Assembly: GCA_031415655.1 (NCBI GenBank)
Contig: JANOSD010000170.1
Coordinates: 49,946-113,945, forward strand
Direction: 5' to 3'
DNA: 64,000 bases
DNA from: JAKOVR01 sp031415655
Lineage (GTDB): Bacteria; Actinomycetota; Acidimicrobiia; Acidimicrobiales; Acidimicrobilacustridaceae
In this document: positions 9,501 through 15,956 of the stretch, piece by piece
Layout: each line of letters begins with the position of its first letter
How positions within the stretch are numbered: the stretch's first letter is position 1
Program-made: the position numbers and the translations under genes
The notes under the pieces: model-generated
Database searches by the model: none
What the model was told of the DNA's origin: nothing
The model's input: only the letters and a program-made list of their open reading frames with translations

Positions 9501-10196
9501 TGGGCCGAACAAACCGGGCAGGCGATCCCGCAGGCTCAGCCCAGCTTCGATGCGCTCGACGCCATCTCGCGAGTACCGATCTTCCACGCCCTCACGCCCG
9601 ATCGGTTGGCCCCGATCGTGCAACGACTCGTCGCGCAAGAGCTTGCGGCCGGCGCCACGATGCCGGATTCCGAAGGAGCATTGGTACTGCTCGCCCGAGG
9701 CCGTGGCCGGGTGCTCACCCCCGACGGCGTGGCGGGCTGGTCAATCAATGCCGAACTCGGCCCAGGCGACACGTTCGGAGTATCGGCACTGCTCAACGGC
9801 GCCACGGGATCCTGCCTACAGGCGGTGGAGCCAACCACGGTCCTCATCCTCGACACCGACATCATCGCCGGAATCATGGCCAGCGAGCCCACGGTGGCGG
9901 CGGCGTTCGACGGCAACCGGGAACTGTCGGCGGCGCCCCGGGGCGGCACCCGACTCACCCGAGTCACCACTGCGCTTTCTCGTGATGAGCTGGTAGCGGC
10001 ACTCGCCGCTGGTGGCGGCGGCCCCGGCAGCACTCCTGATACGGGGGGCGCCGTGGTCCCCGCCGCACCCGGAGGAATCTACGTTCCTCCCTCGCAACCG
10101 GTGCTGCCCGTCACCCCGATGTCGCCGAGTCGGGCCACGCTCGGCATCGCACCGCCTTCCTCCTCCCCCGACTCCCCCGACAACGAACACTTCTGA
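6528..10196 (+). CDS. FHA - degenerate peptidase-like - ABC exporter - cNMP-binding-like fusion
   Basis: 1222 residues from GTG 6528. Residues ~5-97 form an FHA domain with the phosphothreonine-binding signature (EIGRHGDG, VSRRH, DSTYGTYVRG). Residues ~100-220 are a Pro-rich linker. Residues ~225-410 resemble the C-terminal pattern of gluzincin 'peptidase MA-like' proteins (LEGYGLWLA, then GLPIASLMQAWMEKV) but lack HExxH, so this part is probably non-catalytic. Residues ~423-720 form an ABC type I exporter membrane domain. The nucleotide-binding domain has Walker A GASGSGKST near 793, signature LSGGQRQRVAIARAL near 896, Walker B ILLLDEATSALD and H-loop THR. Residues ~1008-1120 resemble a cyclic-nucleotide-binding fold (PIFHALTPDRL, GPGDTFGVSALL) with a degenerate phosphate cassette. 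No C39 leader peptidase is present. The nearest known idea is Rv1747/PknF of M. tuberculosis, where a Ser/Thr kinase controls an FHA-ABC transporter. Confidence 0.88.
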   Translation: MAYNLRIEEPGDEPRIVTIDTVAEIGRHGDGVRLVDPTVSRRHVRLEVRADGVAVSDLDSTYGTYVRGHKVTTPVLLQDGERLIAGETTITLLGPAGADRPSFGAPADTGAPAFPTASPSDAPTPSALHATGQFAAPTATPAPPVTAPPPLGATPPPPGSTPSIDPTMLASIPYDSPVAPSVPSQPSPTAPPPGMPQSPTTLGRPTSDGLASIDADGAAIVKYRPGSAGEKAAKAVAVRVKKARRRLEGFGSEGWGTIPTICLVDPFADPSTGELVLDGTIVDAERNEIWMVVTPESPPEPPERALTLLFGAALPAAGELDVLLEGYGLWLAKTPRPDEQLSGVAIVPPTMAEGELRSILSLSLVYFLLDREKEDVLRRTLSSAQPGRLDHAFQEHYGLPIASLMQAWMEKVGGDGPTVKTGQFMKLAWRYLRPYKKKQAEVFFYMLFSLAFATVFPFVTKALFDTVLPEAIANQQVGGIASLLGGLGIAFLVSLLAGLRQAYQSAWISGAVVRDLRSQMFGKLQSLGTGWYKRHQQGDVLTRLFNDVMVLEQGLTTTLREGIFQSLSLVVSSIVMLTLNPLLGIIVLIGAPLVAVVYKTMATGAQSRGLAVQQDTGALMNIAAENYDAEPVVKLFSLQNREVGRFQQLSERLFRSERRLNLYGGLFGLSVNTIVTLLRLVILGLGAYLIVQGSFTVGGLIAFLGVMGEVLAPVTTLTSVGQQVQQSSGALYRIEEILNEQPELVEPPDAQTLPRLAQEIRIQGVDFSYNAERQILTGVDAVIPAGQRVAFVGASGSGKSTIFQLLMRLYDPDEGAVLYDGVDARAVTVDSLRGQLGVVFQDNFLFDTTLRENIAMGKPGCTDEEVVAAAQAAEVHTFIDQLPRGYDTTVGERGGMLSGGQRQRVAIARALVRNPQILLLDEATSALDPKTERAIIGTLNRVGQGRTTVAITHRLTSISGYDTIFVVHEGRIAEQGDHHQLIAAGGLYARLWAEQTGQAIPQAQPSFDALDAISRVPIFHALTPDRLAPIVQRLVAQELAAGATMPDSEGALVLLARGRGRVLTPDGVAGWSINAELGPGDTFGVSALLNGATGSCLQAVEPTTVLILDTDIIAGIMASEPTVAAAFDGNRELSAAPRGGTRLTRVTTALSRDELVAALAAGGGGPGSTPDTGGAVVPAAPGGIYVPPSQPVLPVTPMSPSRATLGIAPPSSSPDSPDNEHF

Positions 10197-10207
10197 GAGG
10201 TCAACTC

Positions 10208-10792
10208 ATGTCCGATCCCTCGACCGTCACCCGCCAGGCGCGGCCCACCCTCGAAGCGATTTGTGTCACGAGTCGTGAAGCCACCACGGCGTCGACGGCA
10301 TGGATGATGGCGCTCGACGACGGTGAGCTGCTCATCGTGGCTGCGGCCTGCAGCGATCCGGCCTTCGGAGCTTCGCTGGTGGGTCGACGTTTTCCGCTTT
10401 CCGATGGCACCGCCGCGATGGTGTTACAGAGTGGTCAACCGGTCGCCCTCCAACCCGGTTCGGCCTCGGTGGCGTCCGATGCCATCGCCACCGCGGTGCT
10501 CGGTCGGCAACCCGCCAGCATTGTTTGTGTGCCCTGCGCCGACGACGAGCGGGTCGTCGGGGTACTGCAACTTGTCGACCGTGCCGATGGCGGTCCCTTC
10601 GGATTCGACGACCTCGAAATGTTGTCGATGCTCGGCACCGTCGCCGGTGCGTCACTGGTCGAATCGGGAGCCGGTCTGCTCGACGTTCCGTCCCCCGAAG
10701 CGCTCGGTCGCGATCTCGCCTCACTGGCTGATGCCGATCCCACCCGGTATGCCGCGCTGGCGCGGGTCATCGAGGTCATGCTCGGACAGTGA
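10208..10792 (+). CDS. GAF-domain protein
   Basis: A small 194-residue protein, mostly one GAF domain (about residues 15-160: AWMMALDDGELLIVAAACSD, PASIVCVPCADDERVVGVLQ, FGFDDLEMLSMLGTVAGASL). GAF domains bind small molecules or cyclic nucleotides or act as dimerising sensors; the ligand cannot be told here, and there is no output domain. A GAGAGG Shine-Dalgarno sequence precedes ATG 10208, 11 nt after the ABC stop. Its TGA overlaps the GTG of the subtilase, so the three plus-strand genes form one operon. It may sense a signal for the exporter/protease pair; this is inference. Confidence 0.75.
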   Translation: MSDPSTVTRQARPTLEAICVTSREATTASTAWMMALDDGELLIVAAACSDPAFGASLVGRRFPLSDGTAAMVLQSGQPVALQPGSASVASDAIATAVLGRQPASIVCVPCADDERVVGVLQLVDRADGGPFGFDDLEMLSMLGTVAGASLVESGAGLLDVPSPEALGRDLASLADADPTRYAALARVIEVMLGQ

Positions 10793-11769
10793 CCGACACC
10801 GGCACCAACGACGAACCCCGCCCCGCATGGTCGCGCGAATCGCTCGTCCTTCGCCTGGAGAAGGTGGAGACGATCGAGGAGCTCTCGCGCGAGTGGGCAT
10901 GGGGCGACGCCACCGGCAAAGGGGTTCGCGTCGCCATCGTCGACAGCGGCATCGACAGCACCCACCCGGCGCTCGAAGGTTGCGTCGATGCCGATGCCGG
11001 TGTGGTGATCACCCCCTCGAAGGAAGAGGGCGGGCAGCCCGTGGTGGTGCAGGGCAACCACCCCGACAGCTTCGGCCACGGAACGGCGTGCGCCGGCATC
11101 ATCCACTCCCTCGCTCCCGCGGCGGAGATCACCAGTGTGAAGGTGCTCGGCGGCATGCTGAGCGGCACCTCCGACATCTTCGTGGCCGGCCTTCGTTGGG
11201 CCATCGAACAACGTTTCGATGTGGTCAACCTTTCGCTCGGCAGCCGCAAACGTGACTGGGCATTGGCCTTCCACGAGGTGTGCGATGAGGCCTACTTCAA
11301 AGGTTCGTTTCTCGTAACCGCAGCCAACAACGTGAGCCGGGTCACCTACCCGTCACTGTTCGCATCGGTGGCGAGTGTGGCATCACACACCGGTACCGAC
11401 CCCTGGCGTTTCCACTACAACCCGGAACCCCCAACGGAGTTCCTCGCCCGAGGCATCAACGTGGAGGTGCCGTGGCTAAACCATGGCACCATCACCACTA
11501 CCGGCAACTCCTTCGCCGCTCCCCACGTCTCGGGTCTCGCCGCGCTCATTCGTTCGAAACACCGCGACCTTCAGCCGTTTCAACTCAAGACGGTGCTGTG
11601 GGCCACCGCCAACAACGTGCAGGAAGCCCAAGCACGGGGGGGTGCCGTGCAAGCCCCCGAGGTCGCCGGGCGGTTCACCCAAGCCCTACGTCTCACCGGC
11701 GCGCTGTCCACCAGCCCTCGCTCCACCATGAGCCTGCGGTCCATCCAACAACAACTCGCCGACCCCTGA
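10789..11769 (+). CDS. Subtilisin-like serine protease (S8), no signal peptide
   Basis: A 326-residue subtilase from GTG 10789. The Asp-His-Ser triad is intact: IVDSGIDSTHP (Asp ~51), GHGTACAGI (His ~96) and GNSFAAPHVSG (Ser ~241). The oxyanion Asn is in VTAANNVS (~180). There is no signal peptide, no I9 propeptide and no membrane helix, so it should act in the cytoplasm. The length is close to a bare S8 catalytic domain. It is translationally coupled (GTGA) to the GAF gene and follows the exporter. S8 proteases beside ABC exporters often mature peptides, so processing of an exported peptide or of a regulatory partner is plausible. No substrate gene was recognised nearby. Confidence 0.88.
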   Translation: MTDTGTNDEPRPAWSRESLVLRLEKVETIEELSREWAWGDATGKGVRVAIVDSGIDSTHPALEGCVDADAGVVITPSKEEGGQPVVVQGNHPDSFGHGTACAGIIHSLAPAAEITSVKVLGGMLSGTSDIFVAGLRWAIEQRFDVVNLSLGSRKRDWALAFHEVCDEAYFKGSFLVTAANNVSRVTYPSLFASVASVASHTGTDPWRFHYNPEPPTEFLARGINVEVPWLNHGTITTTGNSFAAPHVSGLAALIRSKHRDLQPFQLKTVLWATANNVQEAQARGGAVQAPEVAGRFTQALRLTGALSTSPRSTMSLRSIQQQLADP

Positions 11770-11795
11770 ACGCTCGCCGCTCCCAGGAGTGACGG

Positions 11796-13400
11796 TCACA
11801 TGCGGCCCAGCCATGGCCGAGTGCGTTCCGCAAAGGGGTGCGGCGAGATCGAATTGGTCCGGTCAATCACCGCTGTGATCTTGCGTTCGTCCCAGCGTTC
11901 CCACGACTGTCCGGCGAAATCGCCGGGTGTGCCGGTACGGGCGAAACAGGCCCAGGATTGCGCCATCGTTCGGTGGACCGATCGGAGCCCGACTCCCCGG
12001 TTGGCCATGAACGTCTGGAGGGACTTCCACGGTGCCAAATTGCCGAACACGTACGCCTGCTCGGCCGCGTGGACGGCACCGAGTTCGTTGCCTTCCGCGT
12101 GAAACGCAAACAGGTACACATACACCGGAGCACTTTGTTCACGCAGTGCATCCGCGAACCGCATCGCCGGTACCGTGAACTTGTGGTCCGTATTTATGGT
12201 GTCGTGCAACACGGTGGCATCGGGATCGTCTGCTGTCGCGGCCGACAGCGTCTTGCGATAGGTATCGATCACCGACGAGTGGTCGCCGCCGAAGAATCGA
12301 GTGGCCATCGATGCAAGGAGCTCAGGCGCTTGGGCGCGGCTGTGCAGACCGACGAAGTTCCACTCGTCGGTAGTTGTTCCGATGATGGTAGGAACCGGGC
12401 GAGCGGCGCCGCTTTGCATTGCCTCTATGGGCGAGGTTGTCAGTAGGTCGCCGTCCACCACCACTCCGAACGGGAGAAACGCCTCGATCGAAGGGGCGAG
12501 CGCATCACCCACGCCCACGGTGAATGTCGCGGCCCGCTGTGCCGCCATCAGGTCAGAGACAGGCACCTGTTGGAGATCAGCGATCGTTCGTGTCTGCAGT
12601 TTGTCGAGCACCAGATCGGCCACGCGCTCAGCGCGTTCCACCGGCAAGGCGAAGTGGCCGGCACCGCTTTGCAACACGGCCTGCTGGAACAGCTCGTCGG
12701 CGCGAGGAATGGCCAACATCGCGGCGATGCTCATCGCCCCGGCGGACGCTCCCACTGCGGTGACATTCGTGGGGTTGCCGCCGAACGCCGCGATGTTGTG
12801 GTGTACCCACTTGAGCGCGGCAATCTGGTCGAGCAACCCCACGTTCCCCGTGATCTGCTCTCCCCCGGGTAGGTGCGCGAGCCGAAGCCATCCGAGAGCA
12901 CCGAGCCGATAGTTGATGGTCACGACGATGACGTCGTGCGCTCCGACCAACAGCGACGGATCGAACGGCTGCCGGCTCCCGGACCCGTCCACGAAGCCGC
13001 CGCCGTGAATCCACACAAGGACCGGCCGGCCAGGCTTCGCCTCAGCAAGAACCGAGACGTTCAGATAGAGGCAGTCCTCGTGAATGACCGATCGGCGCGG
13101 GCCGAACGGCATCCAGAACGCGTTGCCCTGTTGTGGACCCTCCGGAGCGAAGCGGTGTCCATCACGAATGCCGTCCCACGACGGAGCGGGCCCCGGAGGA
13201 AGAAACCGGCGTGCTCCGATCGGGGCCTCGGCGTAGGGAATCGACCGATAGGCAACCGTCTGACCCACGCGCCAGCCGCGGACCTTGCCTTGGGCGAGGT
13301 GGACCGTATCGACGGCGCGCCGGATCGAGGTGCCGCGCTGCGCCGCATTGATGGCCGCGACAACAGTGCGCTCGCCGACCCTTTTCGCCGTACCCGCCAT
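11796..13400 (-). CDS. Type B carboxylesterase (para-nitrobenzyl esterase family)
   Basis: A 534-residue alpha/beta hydrolase. It shows the oxyanion motif WIHGGGF, the EDCLYLNV signature, the nucleophile elbow VGASAGAMS (G-x-S-x-G) and the region holding the catalytic His (GAVHAAEQAYVFGNL), all in the order of the carboxylesterase type B family. Substrates in this family range from simple esters to carbamates and cannot be predicted. ATG 13400 (MAGTAKRVGER) is taken as start; the 72 codons open further up overlap the methyltransferase gene and show no homology. It begins 5 nt after the methyltransferase stop, so the two are probably one transcript. No signal peptide is visible. It converges with the subtilase gene. 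Confidence 0.88.
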   Translation of the reverse strand: MAGTAKRVGERTVVAAINAAQRGTSIRRAVDTVHLAQGKVRGWRVGQTVAYRSIPYAEAPIGARRFLPPGPAPSWDGIRDGHRFAPEGPQQGNAFWMPFGPRRSVIHEDCLYLNVSVLAEAKPGRPVLVWIHGGGFVDGSGSRQPFDPSLLVGAHDVIVVTINYRLGALGWLRLAHLPGGEQITGNVGLLDQIAALKWVHHNIAAFGGNPTNVTAVGASAGAMSIAAMLAIPRADELFQQAVLQSGAGHFALPVERAERVADLVLDKLQTRTIADLQQVPVSDLMAAQRAATFTVGVGDALAPSIEAFLPFGVVVDGDLLTTSPIEAMQSGAARPVPTIIGTTTDEWNFVGLHSRAQAPELLASMATRFFGGDHSSVIDTYRKTLSAATADDPDATVLHDTINTDHKFTVPAMRFADALREQSAPVYVYLFAFHAEGNELGAVHAAEQAYVFGNLAPWKSLQTFMANRGVGLRSVHRTMAQSWACFARTGTPGDFAGQSWERWDERKITAVIDRTNSISPHPFAERTRPWLGRM

Positions 13401-13405
13401 CGCCG

Positions 13406-14311
13406 TCAATCGAGATCGTCCGGGAAATAGTCCCAGGAGCCGCTGCTGCCGCGAAACGTATAGGCCACGCTGGCGGCAATCTGCATTGGTGGTGTGGCCA
13501 ACCACGGCCCGAGGAAGTAGTTGCCCATCGGTACCCCGGTCCCGGCGCCGAACAGTCCTGGCGGTTTGCTTCCGAAGTACCGCTCCCAGTAGCGCTCGGA
13601 GAAGAACACGGCGCAATAGTCGAGCAGTACGTACTCATCGATGAACACGTACCCAAAAAGATTGACGTGGTTCCAGAGATTGATCAGCACATCGTGCATG
13701 CTCGCCTGATAGTCGACGTCGATGAACAGCATGGCAATCCGCTCCGTATGGAGCGGCAGGGTGTCGGAGAACCACCCTTTTCGGAAGGTGCACACGTCGA
13801 TGCAGCCGTACTTGGTGATGTTCGCCCGCACCACGTCGAGGCTCCCGTGGAGCCCACCTGCGCTCTCCACCACCCCGAACTTGTCGCCCTCCACGGCGTC
13901 GGGAAGGCCCTCGAACGAGTCGTACAGGATGAGCTCGCGACCCACGATCTGACACACGAGCGACAGGTTGAGGGCGGATCCCCCGAGGAACGATCCGCAC
14001 TCCACCACGGCGCCCTCCTGCTCCGGCGGAATCTCGAGAAGCTTCGCCGCCATCGCCAAGTGCGCCTTGAACGACGTGGCCGTCACCACCTGCGTGGAGT
14101 TCCGATAGATCCGCCAGCCGAGCGCAAACTTCTTCCGCCACGTCATGCCATACGAGGGATGGATACGGCGGTTGTAGAAGAGGGCGGCCACCGTCAGCGG
14201 CAACGTGACGAACTCGTGCACGATCCGGAACCCGTGGTGAACCACGACCTCGAGCGTCGACGTCTCGTGCGGCGTCAGGTCGCGAGCGCGCACGACCTTG
14301 GGGAACGACAT
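13406..14311 (-). CDS. TylF/MycF-type O-methyltransferase
   Basis: A 301-residue SAM-dependent methyltransferase. The visible core matches the macrocin O-methyltransferase family: an acidic Gly-rich loop (GAVVECGSFLGGSALNLSLV), LYDSFEGLPD, the metal-binding type segment AMLFIDVDYQASMHDVLINL and FGYVFIDEYVLLDYC. Family members methylate sugar hydroxyls of antibiotics or related glycosylated molecules; the acceptor is unknown. The N-terminal ~90 residues include a hydrophobic stretch (FVTLPLTVAALFY) that may touch the membrane. ATG 14311 is supported by TAGGAT 7 nt upstream; the frame is open much further but without homology. It is cotranscribed with the esterase downstream. Confidence 0.82.
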   Translation of the reverse strand: MSFPKVVRARDLTPHETSTLEVVVHHGFRIVHEFVTLPLTVAALFYNRRIHPSYGMTWRKKFALGWRIYRNSTQVVTATSFKAHLAMAAKLLEIPPEQEGAVVECGSFLGGSALNLSLVCQIVGRELILYDSFEGLPDAVEGDKFGVVESAGGLHGSLDVVRANITKYGCIDVCTFRKGWFSDTLPLHTERIAMLFIDVDYQASMHDVLINLWNHVNLFGYVFIDEYVLLDYCAVFFSERYWERYFGSKPPGLFGAGTGVPMGNYFLGPWLATPPMQIAASVAYTFRGSSGSWDYFPDDLD

Positions 14312-14318
14312 GGCGGCG

Positions 14319-14324
14319 ATCCTA
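14319..14324 (-). promoter_or_regulatory. Candidate -10 element for the methyltransferase gene
   Basis: TAGGAT on the minus strand, 7 nt before ATG 14311, which fits a leaderless start. Confidence 0.45.
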
Positions 14325-14534
14325 CGAGCTGACCGTTGCCGCGAATCGAACCGGGGCCCGCGGCACGGGATGGGGTGGCAGGTGCCAACCGTCAAGCCGA
14401 GCAAGTCAGCTTGAATCGCCGTATCCGCAACCCAGGCTTTCTGTCCTGGCCTTCGACGCGGGAGCCAACCGACCCAGGTGGGACCGATCCGCCGAACCCG
14501 GCGATCTTCACCCGGACGGCGGCAACCCAACCTC

Positions 14535-15137
14535 TCGACCCCGCGAAACTCTTTTTCTCGGCATTCGTCGCCCTCCCTTCGACACTATTTGATTTCGCTG
14601 ATGAGGTACTTGATGACGTAACGGGATGGCTGCTTGTAGAAATTCAACTGAAAAACATGGAGGTTCCCGTTGGCCTGCTTCTTCGCCGAAATCTGAGTGC
14701 CGGTTGCGGTCATATCCGCTGTCCATCCCTTGGCCTTGAGCGCCTCCCCGAACCACACCACTACGTTGGCGGGGTCATCGACGCCGGCAACGGTGAAGCG
14801 CACGGAGAGCGTGGCTGAGTTGTCGAAGTTGTTTCCGTCGACGGTCCGCCCTGATCTCGCCGGAGTGAAGTCCCGATCTGTTTCTACGGCACCGGGATAC
14901 ATCAGATCCTTCTCGGGCCGCATGTCACCCTCCCCAGGTCCACGCGAACATGCTGACGTCAACATCAAACACGCGGCGATCGCAAAAACGCCCCGAAGCA
15001 GGCGCGGGCGCGGTGGTCGACGTACGTTAGAAGCGGACTTTGTCGACACGTCAGGCCTCGCAACTTGTTCGGGTTTCGGCAGTGCAACTATCGGTCCCGG
15101 AGCCGCCATCGGCGAGATCGGATCCGTCGCCGCCGGT
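14535..15137. repeat. Direct repeat copy A (lipoprotein gene plus RTX tail)
   Basis: About 603 bp matching 15337-15939 at a constant offset of 802 bp. The end around the signal peptide and RTX tail (14930-15137) is nearly identical, while the part encoding the mature C-terminus has diverged by roughly a quarter. Homology stops sharply after 15137. Confidence 0.85.
14585..15049 (-). CDS. Small lipoprotein, duplicated copy A
   Basis: 154 residues from GTG 15049, which sits one base after the RTX-frame stop (TGA 15053-15051). The signal ends in a clear lipobox (ACLMLTSAC, Cys near residue 34), so it should be lipid-anchored outside the membrane. The mature part (KDLMYPGAVETDRDF, NNFDNSATLSVRFTVAGVDD, LKAKGWTADMTATGTQIS) is an alpha/beta domain of unknown function, with a YPGA pattern seen in many actinobacterial lipoproteins. 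An ATG 20 codons upstream (15109) is in frame but lies inside the RTX tail read in another frame, so it is unlikely. It is 70-80 % identical to copy B. Confidence 0.75.
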   Translation of the reverse strand: MSTKSASNVRRPPRPRLLRGVFAIAACLMLTSACSRGPGEGDMRPEKDLMYPGAVETDRDFTPARSGRTVDGNNFDNSATLSVRFTVAGVDDPANVVVWFGEALKAKGWTADMTATGTQISAKKQANGNLHVFQLNFYKQPSRYVIKYLISEIK

Positions 15138-15344
15138 AAGGCTGTCGTTGCCGGCGTCGCCGAAAAGAAGGTCTGGTCCTGGACCGCCGGAGATGGTGTC
15201 GTCGCCCGAACCACCGTTCAACAGGTCCTCACCCAGGGAACGCCTTGTCCCGAACGATTGCCAGACCATCACCGGCATCACAAGATCACGACGGCCGAAA
15301 CGAACACTGGTGCGCAGGTCGATAACCCAAGCGCTCTCGACCAC
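15051..15344 (-). pseudogene. Remnant of an RTX (calcium-binding) protein C-terminus
   Basis: A 97-codon frame. Its last ~57 residues are typical RTX nonapeptides (LLNGGSGDDTISGGPGPD, LLFGDAGNDSLTGG, DGSDLADGGSGTDSC) ending in the Cys-containing tail common to actinobacterial calcium-binding proteins. The first ~40 residues (MVESAWVIDLRTSVRFG...) look like read-through of non-coding DNA, so the large N-terminal part of the parent gene is gone. The stop is one base from the lipoprotein GTG. It is probably not a functional gene; it was carried along by the duplication. Confidence 0.65.
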
Positions 15345-15386
15345 TCGAAACTCTCTCTCGCGTTCGTCGTGCCCCCCTCACGGGCA

Positions 15387-15851
15387 CTATTTGATCTCGC
15401 TGATGAGGTACTTGATGACGTAACGCAATGGCCCCTCATAGGAAGTCACTTGAAAAATATGGAGGTTCCCGTTGGCCTGCTTCTCCGCCGAAATCTCCGT
15501 CCCATTCGAATTCGTATCGACCGTCCAGCCCTTGGCCTTGAGCGCGTCCCCGTACCAGCCCACCACCGACGAATCATCGTCCACGCCGTCGACGTTGATG
15601 TGGACCGAAAGCGTGGCTGAGTTATCGAAGTTGTTTCCATCGACCGTCCGACCTGATCTCGCCGGATAAAAGTACCGGCCGGTTTCTACGGCACCGGGAT
15701 ACATCAGATCCTTCTCGGGCAGCATGTCACCCTCCCCAAGTCCACGCGAACATGCTGACGTCAACATCAAACACGCGGCGATCGCAAAAACGCCCCGAAG
15801 CAGGCGCGGGCGCGGTGGTCGACCGACGTTAGAAGCGGACTTTGTCGACAC
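15387..15851 (-). CDS. Small lipoprotein, duplicated copy B
   Basis: 154 residues from GTG 15851, with the same lipobox (CLMLTSAC) and the same layout as copy A. N-terminal residues are almost identical to copy A; the mature domain differs (RYFYPARSG, SVHINVDGVDDDSSVVGWYG, TVDTNSNGTEISAEKQ). That suggests relaxed or divergent function after duplication, with conversion at the 5' end. The ATG at 15911 would give a longer product but overlaps the RTX tail in another frame. No function is assigned. Confidence 0.75.
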   Translation of the reverse strand: MSTKSASNVGRPPRPRLLRGVFAIAACLMLTSACSRGLGEGDMLPEKDLMYPGAVETGRYFYPARSGRTVDGNNFDNSATLSVHINVDGVDDDSSVVGWYGDALKAKGWTVDTNSNGTEISAEKQANGNLHIFQVTSYEGPLRYVIKYLISEIK

Positions 15852-15852
15852 G

Positions 15853-15939
15853 TCAGGCCTCGCAACTTGTTCGGGTTTCGGCAGTGCAACTATCGGTCCC
15901 GGAGCCGCCATCGGCGAGATCGGATCCGTCGCCGCCGGT
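15853..15939 (-). pseudogene. Second copy of the RTX tail (about 27 codons)
   Basis: Reads GGDGSDLADGGSGTDSC and on to the same final residues and stop as in copy A. Upstream it runs directly into the end of the helicase gene without any RTX repeats, so only the tail was copied. Confidence 0.6.
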
Positions 15940-15956
15940 GGCGAGGGGGTAGTGGG

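Larger units (their letters stand above)
15337..15939. repeat. Direct repeat copy B (lipoprotein gene plus RTX tail)
   Basis: The partner of 14535-15137. Its right end lies 18 bp from the helicase stop, and there the RTX frame continues out of frame into helicase DNA, which marks the duplication junction. Confidence 0.85.

Noticed and set aside
14330..14410. tRNA-like T-arm sequence (GGTTCGATTC on the minus strand)
   Set aside because: The T stem mispairs and no anticodon arm or acceptor stem could be folded around it.
15109..15911. ATG starts at 15109 and 15911 for the duplicated lipoproteins
   Set aside because: They read the RTX tail in another frame; GTG right after the RTX stop gives a normal lipoprotein signal.
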